From the IMG/VR virus record IMGVR_UViG_3300026512_000002, positions 124,001 to 188,000 of that record: DNA of 64,000 bases; one strand, written 5' to 3'. Below, piece after piece: positions 46,548-55,462 of this stretch (within the stretch, counting starts at the first letter, position 1; each line of letters begins with the position of its first letter). Under the pieces are notes generated by a model that saw nothing but the letters and a program-made list of their open reading frames with translations, ran no database searches and had not been told where the DNA came from. Source of the DNA: a virus. The translations under genes and the position numbers were made by a program.

Positions 46548-46569
46548 ATAACCTCTATTGTATAATATT

Positions 46570-46581
46570 TATACTATTGTT
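46570..46581 (-). promoter_or_regulatory. candidate late promoter, AACA-N6-TA
   Basis: Minus-strand AACAATAGTATA; predicted start at 46570, 23 nt before the start codon at 46547. Confidence 0.6.
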
Positions 46582-46632
46582 TATAAAAAAAAATAACAGG
46601 GATGTGTGTGTAATATTTTTAATTATCTATAG

Positions 46633-47259
46633 TTAATCCATATCTCTAACCTTATTTTTACCATAGACATATGTTAACAAATCCCACATATTTGAAGATT
46701 GTTCCCCGTTATTTTTACTACTACTTTCATTATTTTTATCGACATAACTATTAGTATAATTACTATTACTATTGTTTCTGTTGGCATTTTTTTTGTTCTT
46801 ATAATTATTATTATTATTATTATTTCTCTTACCACCATTAACATAGTTATTATTAACATAATAATGATTATTTTCAATCACATAACTATCATCTCTTATC
46901 CTATTAGAGTTATTAGTTTTCTTTTTCTTATAAGGTTTCTTACCATGATAACAATTATTTTTCTTTGATTTAAAACCCTTATTAGTTTCACTAAAACTTA
47001 TGAATAACCAAATACCCTTGGTTCTCATAAGAACAACTTTCTGCATCATATAGATCTTAGAAGTTTCAATAAGTGTTCTTAGCGATTTCTTATCGAATAT
47101 TTTACCTCTAACAGTACAGTATTTATTTTTTTTTAAGTCGATATTCTTGTATTCTTGCTTAAAAGTTTTTAGAAATACTTGACTACGATCTAATATGATA
47201 AAATTATTCTCACCACCCATATTTATGGCTGATAAAACTTTTTTATACATATTAGTCAT
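46633..47259 (-). CDS. Asn-rich protein, unknown function
   Basis: 208 residues, GGAGAG before the ATG. A small folded N-terminal domain (about residues 1-90, FIILDRSQVFLKTFKQ ... IWLFISFSETNKG) is followed by a Lys/Asn/Tyr/Ser-rich low-complexity tail (GGKRNNNNNNNYKNKK, NRNNSNSNYTNSYVDKNN). It resembles the Asn tract of the neighbour at 44793. A perfect 14-nt inverted repeat flanks the gene. No family recognised. Confidence 0.5.
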   Translation of the reverse strand: MTNMYKKVLSAINMGGENNFIILDRSQVFLKTFKQEYKNIDLKKNKYCTVRGKIFDKKSLRTLIETSKIYMMQKVVLMRTKGIWLFISFSETNKGFKSKKNNCYHGKKPYKKKKTNNSNRIRDDSYVIENNHYYVNNNYVNGGKRNNNNNNNYKNKKNANRNNSNSNYTNSYVDKNNESSSKNNGEQSSNMWDLLTYVYGKNKVRDMD

Positions 47260-47330
47260 AATCTCTCCTCATATTACACACACACAAATATAATATATTA
47301 TCGAATATATTGTTAAATAATAGTATGTAT

Positions 47331-47342
47331 AACAATGTATTA
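47331..47342 (+). promoter_or_regulatory. candidate late promoter, AACA-N6-TA
   Basis: AACAATGTATTA; predicted start at 47342, 22 nt before the ATG at 47364, which supports that start over the upstream ATG at 47310. Confidence 0.6.
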
Positions 47343-47363
47343 AAGATAAATATAGGATTCAAT

Positions 47364-49076
47364 ATGACCGAATTTAACAATACAAACACAATTTTTAAAA
47401 AACTACAAAAAGAATCTAGTACCAATTTACAAGAATTGTTAGATAAAATAAAAGCAGGTGTTCATAAAGACAATGTTAGTACAACAAATTCCAATCTTGA
47501 TTGGTTTAATAAAAGTAATAGTAATACAACTAGAGATGAGTTTGATAAAATTGTATCAGAAACATTAAATGTAACATTGAAAAGACTGATGGAACCTTCA
47601 ACTCAAACATATAAAGGTGATGTTGAACATATGATATCCAAACATAACACTGATGGAATATATTTCCAAACAGCTCCGTTCACTTTTCTATATTTTGTTC
47701 CACCAGATTTAGCAGGTATTGACTACGATTATTTTTCCATAAAAAAAGAAAGGGGTTTTAATGATGTTATATCCGAAGTCTCTAAACAACAAACAGTCAT
47801 AAATGCTGATGCAAATCAACAACATTATGAATTAGCCATTCTTCCAGATGAACTTAAAGGTGTAAATATAGGTTTAAGACAGATGTTGAAACAAGATGTT
47901 GATTACTATCCTATGGCTGATCGACCGACTGGATATAATAATAAAATTTTATTTAATCGTAATACAACTATACCTATACTTAATAATTTTGCAGTACCAT
48001 CTAGTATAAATACTATCGATGGGCAAATGAGTACATTTGATTCCTCTGAAAATGTTATTCTAGTTAAACAGGTTTTGCCTAAAACAATTATAGATAGCTA
48101 TGCTACAAACCAAGTAACAGTTACCTTTAACGAAATAGGTTCTGCAAAATATGGTACAGCTATGATAACGAATCTACATAAAGCGTGGATAAAATACATG
48201 GAGTATGTGGTAAACGGTCAATTAAATCCAACAGCTAAATATACATCAGGTATCAATTATAGAATAAACGAAGAAACTAGAGCATTAGAAGTCAATGTTG
48301 ATGATGACAATGGAACAGCCCAAATAGGTAAAAGTAAAGAATATAGAAGAGCTATAAATTATTTCGGAGCATTATATTATTTTAAATTAGAACCTGATGG
48401 TAAAACATTAGTACATTGGGGTAAATGGACAGGTTTATTTCCTACTCAAATAACATCAAGTACATTTAATAGTGAAAACGGTCATCCTAAAATACAGGTA
48501 CAATACCAAAGTCAATTTTTTGAGGAAAATAATATACAAACACTTATTGAGTTCAACATGTTAAATGTTGTATATAATATCAAATTTAATAAAAATAGTG
48601 CTAATGATGCATATAAGAAGTTGACAGAGTTTTCAGAATTAGATCGAAATATTGCCCTCATAACATATAAAGATACCCAAAAATCTAACACTATTGATCG
48701 CAGATATCAGTTATATGTTGGTAATGAAGTTGAAGAATTATTAACAAAAATTGAACAGAGTAATGATACTGAGAAGCGTGCAAATATTTCAGAATTGGAT
48801 GATAATTCCGGACACTTTTCATTAGTAACCATGGATTCTTTAGATTATCATGATGTTGATACGAAAGACATGGAGCCAGCTACTTTTGATAAAATATTGA
48901 TGAGTAAAAACAATGGTGTCGAATATGTGAAATTCACCGAAGAAGAGATGAATGCTAAAGTTTTTAGTGGTATTGATAATATTATATCTAAAATTGAAAA
49001 TATTAAAGTTAATTCAGCCGATGCGGAAAAAGGTAGAAGTTTAGACAATACCAATACCGATGGTGCAACTAATTGA
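47364..49076 (+). CDS. large virion protein, probable tail/baseplate component
   Basis: 570 residues from ATG 47364 (TAGGA 7 nt upstream); the ATG at 47310 would start before the promoter. Segment FQTAPFTFLYFVPPDLAGID and a long beta-rich body (GVEYVKFTEEEMNAKVF near the end) suggest a structural subunit. The next gene, a large baseplate candidate, follows after 15 nt and shares the promoter. I know phrases like 'FxYFxxPDL' from phage structural proteins but cannot assign a specific T4 counterpart. Baseplate wedge or tail-tip are the likely roles. Confidence 0.45.
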   Translation: MTEFNNTNTIFKKLQKESSTNLQELLDKIKAGVHKDNVSTTNSNLDWFNKSNSNTTRDEFDKIVSETLNVTLKRLMEPSTQTYKGDVEHMISKHNTDGIYFQTAPFTFLYFVPPDLAGIDYDYFSIKKERGFNDVISEVSKQQTVINADANQQHYELAILPDELKGVNIGLRQMLKQDVDYYPMADRPTGYNNKILFNRNTTIPILNNFAVPSSINTIDGQMSTFDSSENVILVKQVLPKTIIDSYATNQVTVTFNEIGSAKYGTAMITNLHKAWIKYMEYVVNGQLNPTAKYTSGINYRINEETRALEVNVDDDNGTAQIGKSKEYRRAINYFGALYYFKLEPDGKTLVHWGKWTGLFPTQITSSTFNSENGHPKIQVQYQSQFFEENNIQTLIEFNMLNVVYNIKFNKNSANDAYKKLTEFSELDRNIALITYKDTQKSNTIDRRYQLYVGNEVEELLTKIEQSNDTEKRANISELDDNSGHFSLVTMDSLDYHDVDTKDMEPATFDKILMSKNNGVEYVKFTEEEMNAKVFSGIDNIISKIENIKVNSADAEKGRSLDNTNTDGATN

Positions 49077-49091
49077 TTGTGAGGATAACTT

Positions 49092-51899
49092 ATGGATAAT
49101 ATATTTACAGGTAAATCAACTTATGATATAGAATCATATATTTATGAACTTTCGACTAAATTTTTTAAAAACCAAGATGGTACAAATATACCTGTTAATA
49201 AATTACGTAATGGTCTATATGGTTGGTTGTCAGAAACTCAGAGTAATTTAGCTTTCAACAGTATATCTACGAAATCAGGATTATATGAGGAAAATTTTAT
49301 AAACACAGCTAAATTACCTCAAACCATATACAATAATGCTATTATGTATAATTTTAATGTCAATTTAGCAGAACCGGCGATACTACCAGTTAAATTAAAT
49401 ATTAAATTCGTAGATATTATTAACATCAGTAGGCGTAGCGAACAAGTTTTTAGAATAAGTAATAGTACTGTATTTCAAACTAACGGTATGAATTTTAAGC
49501 TAAGATATGATATTATCATAGAATATAAATTGATAGGTTCCAATATAACTGATGGATCATTATCAGCGACATATGATAAATCTACTGAACAATTTGACAC
49601 ATTTGATACATATGATAAACTAATACCTATCAATTACAACCCAGATACTGGCATGGTAACATTAGTTGTGGATCTATATCAATTGGAAAAAACTGTTACT
49701 ACTTTTGAGTATATTGAACAAGATTCATTTTTAAATAAATCATTTAAAGTTAATTTTTTTGACCAATTATCTAAATTCAGAGTTTTTTATAAGGAAACAC
49801 CTTATTCCGAAAGAATTGAATTAAACACATATTTGGGTTCCGAAGAAGTTAATTTTAATCCAAATGAAAAAAAATGTAATTATGAATATAATGGCACGAA
49901 TAGTTTAAATATATTATTTGTTAGTAATACAGGATTTCGACCTAGTAATAATTCGATAATAGAAGTAGAAACATATACTACAGTAGGTTCATCAGGTAAT
50001 ATTAATTATAATGGGTCTCTCATACCTGTATTTGACAATAAATTTTACTATGATTTAAATATTACTACTACTCCAATAGGTGTGGGTTCTGGTGGATTAG
50101 ATAAACCATCACCAAATGAAATAAAAGCAAGACTATTAGCATGGATACAATCTAAAGGTGAAATGATAACAGATACTGATATTGATAATTATATTAAAAG
50201 TATACAATCACAATATTTGAAAAACAATAGTAAATTTACTATGACTAAAGACCAAAACGATTTATTAAGTCGTTCATATAAATCATATGTATTACTAAAA
50301 GATAACGATAATATAGTTATACCTACTACAACAGTTGATTTGTCATTAAGTTACACAATAATCGAAAGTAATGATATGGATTATTTTAAAAAATCTATGG
50401 ATGGTTCAAAAGTATTGATACCATCCGGTAGTTATATAGTTTTAAAAAAAACCGTGCAAACAAATATGGAAGGTTATGTTATAGCATATAACTATAGCGA
50501 TTATACTGTCTCACAATATCCTGAAGAAAACCTTTTTAATGAAAATGATATGTTACGGGGTAGTGATAACTGGTTATCATATTATAGAAAATATCCTGAC
50601 GCATATACTGTTTATAAAACACCATATGATATATTAATAGATTCCGTACCGTTTTTAAGAGCAGTGTATTATCGAACATCATTAGATGATACATATCAAG
50701 TTAATAAATATAATATGAACCATTTATTTGGAAAAAGTTTCACAATTACTGAATTTGATATATATAGAAATTCTATGAATGGTACGGATAATGATACTTA
50801 TACATTATCATTTGAACTAAACACTAATGTTAATAAAAAATATATCAATAACAATATATTGTCTGGACCCGACAGAAACCAAATAAATGCAATAATATTA
50901 TTTTTCACCAAAGATGATGATGGTAATAGAACATATTATGGTTTTAAAAACTGTGTGTTTGACGAATCTTCTAACGGTAATCCGTATAAATTCTATTCCG
51001 AATTTAAAACATTGTATAAAATGGATGAATATGATTCAACATATCTAAAGTTATTTAAAATAGATAGTGAAACTTCTACAGTTGTTAGTAATACATTACA
51101 AGAAGTTAAAGTGCCTCGTGACGTAAACATATCAATTTTAGTTAACTATGATCCAAATGATGGTAATTCTATAGAAAGCTATTTTCAACCAACTAGTGAT
51201 AATCAACTACAATACGCTTCTAATACAACAGCACCGGATTTATATGATACTGCTATAGATGGTTCTGGAACAACAATAGGGTTAGTAAATATAATAAATG
51301 TTTTAGAAGTTGAGTCTGTTGAACCTGTTAAGATTTTCGTATCATTAGGCAACGTAGTATCATCAAACATAACATATACTGGTCAATCTTATGTGATAAA
51401 GGAATTACCATTAATAACAGCTGATTATATAGAAAATGATGAACGGTTTCAATTCTTTATAAATGCAATAACTAACTATGAAAATATGTTTAAAACAATA
51501 CTATCAAGAATAGATGGTAGTAGTTCACTTAATTTAAAATATTTTAACACTTGTGGTAAATCTAGTAATTTTACAATTAATAATACTGATATAAATATTT
51601 CTTGTGTTATAGGTTTACGAGAACAATATACCCCAATATTAGAAAAAAATATAATTAAACACATAGTATCGTTTATGAATAACATTAATGATATTGATAT
51701 AAATAGATTTTCATTTTCTAATTTATCAACATCATTAGAAAATAATTTTCCACAAATATCAAGCGTTTTCTTAAATGATATAAACGGTCTTAGAGTATAT
51801 GAAATTGATGAAAAAAATGTTAGTGATATTCCGGAATATTTGAATATAGGATATGATTATATAAACAAAAAATTTAAAGTTAAATTAATTTTTAAATAA
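49092..51899 (+). CDS. baseplate wedge-like protein
   Basis: 935 residues, GAGGA before the ATG. The N-terminal text LRNGLYGWLSETQSNLAFNSIS, KSGLYEENFINTAKLPQTIYNNAIMYNFN fits the repeated start of jumbo-phage baseplate wedge proteins ('GLyGyLtExmansxxxxxxxxxxlynExFpxtAxlPetIyxxAxxx'), T4 gp6-like in role. The rest is long and beta-rich. It would bind the hub and sheath at the baseplate. It forms a pair with the gene at 47364 and ends 33 nt before an unrelated internal-protein gene. Confidence 0.5.
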   Translation: MDNIFTGKSTYDIESYIYELSTKFFKNQDGTNIPVNKLRNGLYGWLSETQSNLAFNSISTKSGLYEENFINTAKLPQTIYNNAIMYNFNVNLAEPAILPVKLNIKFVDIINISRRSEQVFRISNSTVFQTNGMNFKLRYDIIIEYKLIGSNITDGSLSATYDKSTEQFDTFDTYDKLIPINYNPDTGMVTLVVDLYQLEKTVTTFEYIEQDSFLNKSFKVNFFDQLSKFRVFYKETPYSERIELNTYLGSEEVNFNPNEKKCNYEYNGTNSLNILFVSNTGFRPSNNSIIEVETYTTVGSSGNINYNGSLIPVFDNKFYYDLNITTTPIGVGSGGLDKPSPNEIKARLLAWIQSKGEMITDTDIDNYIKSIQSQYLKNNSKFTMTKDQNDLLSRSYKSYVLLKDNDNIVIPTTTVDLSLSYTIIESNDMDYFKKSMDGSKVLIPSGSYIVLKKTVQTNMEGYVIAYNYSDYTVSQYPEENLFNENDMLRGSDNWLSYYRKYPDAYTVYKTPYDILIDSVPFLRAVYYRTSLDDTYQVNKYNMNHLFGKSFTITEFDIYRNSMNGTDNDTYTLSFELNTNVNKKYINNNILSGPDRNQINAIILFFTKDDDGNRTYYGFKNCVFDESSNGNPYKFYSEFKTLYKMDEYDSTYLKLFKIDSETSTVVSNTLQEVKVPRDVNISILVNYDPNDGNSIESYFQPTSDNQLQYASNTTAPDLYDTAIDGSGTTIGLVNIINVLEVESVEPVKIFVSLGNVVSSNITYTGQSYVIKELPLITADYIENDERFQFFINAITNYENMFKTILSRIDGSSSLNLKYFNTCGKSSNFTINNTDINISCVIGLREQYTPILEKNIIKHIVSFMNNINDIDINRFSFSNLSTSLENNFPQISSVFLNDINGLRVYEIDEKNVSDIPEYLNIGYDYINKKFKVKLIFK

Positions 51900-51901
51900 T
51901 A

Positions 51902-51913
51902 AACAATATATTA
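51902..51913 (+). promoter_or_regulatory. candidate late promoter, AACA-N6-TA
   Basis: AACAATATATTA; predicted start at 51913, 20 nt before the ATG at 51933. Confidence 0.6.
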
Positions 51914-51932
51914 AAAACTATAAGGTGATACT

Positions 51933-52697
51933 ATGAATAATGATATTGAACATGCAACAGATATTAAAAAAATTGATAAAGTCATATTAGACGAACTCAA
52001 TGAACAAGTATCGGAAAATTTAATAGAAGTTGTTAATATACTAGATGATATTGGGTATCTTTATGAAGAATATCAAAACAGTGTTAGTGAAAGTGAGTTT
52101 ATTGATAAAACTTCTAAAAAAATCAACTCATATGGTATTAATAATAAAACATATGTTGAATTAGCTAAATATATTGAAAAAAGATATAATGATATTAGAA
52201 ACCTAGATGATTTATTAATACTTGAAAAAGAACTATCGGCTTTACATAAAGCAACATTGGATGTTTTGAAACAAGTTGATGATAAAACACGTGAAATATT
52301 AAGTAAACAAAATAAGAAAATACCTAATGCTGTTAATAAAAGTAGTATTATACAGGGTGCGTTAATAAGTGCTAGTGCTGCTATATTGAATAAAGAAAGA
52401 TTAATGAAATTAGCATTGTCCACAATGAGTGGTAGTGTCGGTAGTGCATTTTTTTTATATACCTCAAGTAGAGGTATTGTGCGTAGTATGAAAGGTTTAA
52501 AAAAAATGGTCAATATAATGTCAAAAACAAATAATATACCAGATACAAGAAAATCGTTAATGCTAATTGCTAGAACATATAAACTATTAAAAAATATAGA
52601 ATCGCATACAAAAAAAAATGAAAAACCAAATATAGGTGAATATAAAAACATGGTCAATATTGATAATAATTATGAGTTTAAAAAATCAAGAGTTTAA
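51933..52697 (+). CDS. helical virion-bank protein with a hydrophobic patch
   Basis: 254 residues, AAGGTG before the ATG. The N-terminal half is acidic and coiled-coil-like (ELNEQVSENLIEVVNILDD); residues 140-175 (IIQGALISASAAILNKERLMKLALSTMSGSVGSAFFLY) are Ala/Ser/Gly-rich and hydrophobic. It is the first gene of the unit that contains the three-copy FC-module genes, so an internal-head or ejection role is likely. No motif. Confidence 0.45.
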   Translation: MNNDIEHATDIKKIDKVILDELNEQVSENLIEVVNILDDIGYLYEEYQNSVSESEFIDKTSKKINSYGINNKTYVELAKYIEKRYNDIRNLDDLLILEKELSALHKATLDVLKQVDDKTREILSKQNKKIPNAVNKSSIIQGALISASAAILNKERLMKLALSTMSGSVGSAFFLYTSSRGIVRSMKGLKKMVNIMSKTNNIPDTRKSLMLIARTYKLLKNIESHTKKNEKPNIGEYKNMVNIDNNYEFKKSRV

Positions 52698-52719
52698 TAA
52701 CAATTAATAGAGGTGTATA

Positions 52720-53556
52720 ATGAGTAAACAACTTTTAAATGAAAAAATGTCAAAAGGAAAAGCTTTAAAATTATATAATTCGGTAAAAACCGAATTTTGT
52801 AACATGTCCAATGATGTTGAAAAACGAACATTGCTAAATAACTTAGATAAGATTGAAAAAGCTATGACTAAAGGTTCTGCTGGGAAAATTGGTCTAGCAC
52901 TAGGTTTATTAGCAGCAGCTGGTGGAGCTTATGCTGCTTACAGTGCTCATGTACATGGTTCTGATGCTGAACATGAAATGTCAGGTATACGTGATATGGA
53001 TCAAATTGAAAACCCTGTAACTGATCAACTGGAACCTGAAGCAACAGCTAAAACTGTTCCAGTTTTCAAAAATAGAGAAACTGGTAAATATTTCTTAAAT
53101 CCTAAAGATTATACTATGGATAAATATAAAAAAATCAAAGCATATAGAGCTGATGGTAAGTGGGTTGGTAGAGAACAATTTGAGAAAATTTCTAAAAATC
53201 TTAAAGGTATAAATACCCAACGTGCTTTAAATAATGCTAGGATAATGAAACAAGGTATCCAATATGATCAAGCCGCAAAAAGAATTAAAGAATACAATCA
53301 AAATAATATTATTAAGCGAGATATGTTATCTAATTTAGTTAATAAATATCATAATAAACAAAATGCTGGTATCGCTACTGGTGTAATTGGTGGTATTATA
53401 GCTGCTGGTAGCAACTTGTTAAAAGGTGGCGATCGTACCGAAATAACTAAAGCTAAAGCAATCGTAGGTTCAATGAAAAAATATATCTCAAAAGTAAAAC
53501 CAGGTAAACAAAAGTGTGCTGATTTTGATAAAAAATTTAAACATTACTTCATATAG
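52720..53556 (+). CDS. internal virion protein with one FC module
   Basis: 278 residues, AGAGG before the ATG. After LLNE (residues 5-8, a possible protease site) comes a module: LYNSVKTEFCNM, a helix, KGSAGKIGLALGLLAAAGGAYAAYSAH (hydrophobic Gly/Ala helix) and, at the end, KKYISKVKPGKQKCADFDKKFK. The same module appears twice in the next gene. Two conserved Cys (one in FCNM, one in KQKC) could pair. An insert of about 120 residues lies between the halves. The fold and role are unknown; a processed internal capsid protein is likely. Confidence 0.5.
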   Translation: MSKQLLNEKMSKGKALKLYNSVKTEFCNMSNDVEKRTLLNNLDKIEKAMTKGSAGKIGLALGLLAAAGGAYAAYSAHVHGSDAEHEMSGIRDMDQIENPVTDQLEPEATAKTVPVFKNRETGKYFLNPKDYTMDKYKKIKAYRADGKWVGREQFEKISKNLKGINTQRALNNARIMKQGIQYDQAAKRIKEYNQNNIIKRDMLSNLVNKYHNKQNAGIATGVIGGIIAAGSNLLKGGDRTEITKAKAIVGSMKKYISKVKPGKQKCADFDKKFKHYFI

Positions 53557-54155
53557 GAGAATATGATGATACATACACTTAGTGAAAATTCTAGTAGTAA
53601 ATTATTAAACGAAGGTTTTTTTGAAAATAAAAGACTTAGGTTATATAATTCAATAAAAATAAGTTTTTGTAACATGGATACAGCTGTTGATAAACAAGTG
53701 TTAATAGACACATTGAAACAATCATCTACAGCATTAACAAAAGGTAAAGCTGGTAAAATTGCGTTAGGATTAGCTGGACTAGCGATAGGTGGTATTGGTG
53801 CATACGCTTCTTATAAAGCTGGTATGGATGTTGATTCCCTTAATAAGGATTTAGATGCAATACCGACTACCGCAAATGATGGTAGTAATAGTTTAGCTAA
53901 TATGGCTAATGCTACTGCACGATCATTATATGGTAGACATGTAGCTGATGCTACAAATATAGAAAATGGTGGCAAATTGGCAATAGGTGTAGGTGCATTA
54001 CTAAGTATTGTATCCACTGTAATAAGATCTGGAAATAGTTCCGATATCAGTAGATCTAAAGCAATAATAGACACTATTATTCAATATATTTCAAAAGTAA
54101 AACCAGGTAAACAAAAGTGTGTTGAGTTTGATAAAAAATTTAAACAATTTTTTAT
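53482..54155 (+). repeat. dispersed direct repeat of FC-module coding DNA
   Basis: The module's 3' end, beginning TCAAAAGTAAAACCAGGTAA, is nearly identical at about 53488-53550 and 54091-54153, with a diverged third copy near 55268-55320. The segment encoding KAGKIALGLAGL is also nearly identical at about 53740-53783 and 54782-54825. Confidence 0.85.
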
Positions 54156-55326
54156 TAATGAAAGTTATAATAGTGATATCAGCAATAGTGATGATAATGT
54201 TGTGGTAGAAATGGATGTTGTAAGTGAAGGGATATCTAATCTATTAGCCCTATATAATGATGCGTTACCAGAGTCTATCTCAGATAATATTCTTAATGAA
54301 CTATTAACAGACGCATTGTTTTTGTTCAACGAAACAGTTAATTTTGAAAATGTTAGTGAGTTTACAACACCTACATTCATAGAGGATTATGCTTTTATGA
54401 CAGAAGGTGGAGTGTTATCTGAAAACACCAAAGACACTATTACAAATACAGGTGAATTGGCAACATATAAGAAAAACATCGTATCAGCAATATTTGAAAA
54501 TACTTCAGACAACGATAGTGTCGAAATCAACTCCTTTACTGTTAGTAAAATTATATTAGTGGAGATGTTAGATGGTTTAGGTTTACTACAAAACATATCT
54601 GAGTCTAACCCACAAATTATCACAGATACTGTGTGTAAAATGAGTTTATTAGATGAAGCTAGTAAAAGCAAACCATTCAGATTGCTCGGTTCTATTAGAA
54701 AAGAATTTTGTCATATGAAAACTACAAAAGATAAAGAAAAATTATTGAAACGACTAGATGGGTCTGTTAAAGCTTTAAGTAAAGGTAAAGCTGGTAAAAT
54801 TGCTTTAGGATTAGCTGGACTAGCAGCGTTAGCAGGCGGGGCATATATGGCCTATGATGCAATGAAAAATGGTGAAAATATAAAAGATTCTGAAAATGGG
54901 CTTTTAAGCACACTTAAGAATGCGCATACTAGAGCAGGATTTACTCAACAAGAAACATCTAATGGTAAAACTATTACTAAACATTTTTTAACTAAAATGG
55001 GTGGTGTTGCTGAACCTACAACTAAACTTGGTTACGAGGCCAATAACCTTAGTAATAAAGCGATATCACACTTATCTGCTAATAAAGATAATATAAAGAA
55101 AGCTTTTTCGGGAGCTATAAAAGATGAAGAAAATAGAGCACTTACTGGAAAAACAATAGCGAAAGCAGGTGCTATTGTTGGACTAACATCACTGTTATTA
55201 AAATCCGGTAATAAGAAAGATATATCTGAATCTGAAAAAGTTATCAAAAACGTAATATCTTATGTTAAGTCAGTAAAACCTGGTAAACAAGATTGTGTTG
55301 ACTTTGATAAAAAATTTCTAATATAA
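53566..55326 (+). CDS. tandem-module internal virion protein, possible polyprotein
   Basis: 586 residues from the second of two ATGs, 6 nt after AGGAG. It contains two FC modules: residues about 20-210 (LLNEGFFENKRLRLYNSIKI..., FCNM, KAGKIALGLAGLAIGGIGAYASY, KPGKQKCVEFDKKFK) and about 365-586 (LLDEASKSKPFRLLGSIRKE, FCHM, KAGKIALGLAGLAALAGGAYMAY, KPGKQDCVDFDKKF). Between them is an acidic linker of about 150 residues. Each module follows an L-x-E site (LNE, LDE), so the protease could cut it into separate modules. DNA-level near-identity between the copies shows recent duplication. Confidence 0.55.
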   Translation: MIHTLSENSSSKLLNEGFFENKRLRLYNSIKISFCNMDTAVDKQVLIDTLKQSSTALTKGKAGKIALGLAGLAIGGIGAYASYKAGMDVDSLNKDLDAIPTTANDGSNSLANMANATARSLYGRHVADATNIENGGKLAIGVGALLSIVSTVIRSGNSSDISRSKAIIDTIIQYISKVKPGKQKCVEFDKKFKQFFINESYNSDISNSDDNVVVEMDVVSEGISNLLALYNDALPESISDNILNELLTDALFLFNETVNFENVSEFTTPTFIEDYAFMTEGGVLSENTKDTITNTGELATYKKNIVSAIFENTSDNDSVEINSFTVSKIILVEMLDGLGLLQNISESNPQIITDTVCKMSLLDEASKSKPFRLLGSIRKEFCHMKTTKDKEKLLKRLDGSVKALSKGKAGKIALGLAGLAALAGGAYMAYDAMKNGENIKDSENGLLSTLKNAHTRAGFTQQETSNGKTITKHFLTKMGGVAEPTTKLGYEANNLSNKAISHLSANKDNIKKAFSGAIKDEENRALTGKTIAKAGAIVGLTSLLLKSGNKKDISESEKVIKNVISYVKSVKPGKQDCVDFDKKFLI

Positions 55327-55347
55327 TATTTTATAATATTTAATAAA

Positions 55348-55400
55348 ATCGATAATAGTAGTGGATGATCATATATATGTCATCCGCTATTATTATCGAT
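55348..55400 (+). repeat. long imperfect inverted repeat (stable hairpin) between genes
   Basis: Arm 55348-55368 pairs with 55380-55400 over 21 positions with two G-U wobbles; the 11-nt loop can itself pair partly. No T run follows on either strand, so it is not a simple intrinsic terminator. It lies between the FC-module unit and the promoter at 55428. Confidence 0.85.
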
Positions 55401-55427
55401 CATTACACTAATAAGATCATGTTAATT

Positions 55428-55439
55428 AACAATGGATTA
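55428..55439 (+). promoter_or_regulatory. candidate late promoter, AACA-N6-TA
   Basis: AACAATGGATTA; predicted start at 55439, 24 nt before the ATG at 55463. Confidence 0.55.
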
Positions 55440-55462
55440 AATAACTATTATAAGGACACATA

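Noticed and set aside
47310-47363. Upstream ATG as start of the virion gene at 47364.
   Set aside because: It lies before the promoter element and has no ribosome site; ATG 47364 has TAGGA and fits the usual leader length.
52699-52710. AACAATTAATAG as a promoter before 52720.
   Set aside because: The T at the second-last place is replaced by A and it would leave only about 11 nt of leader.
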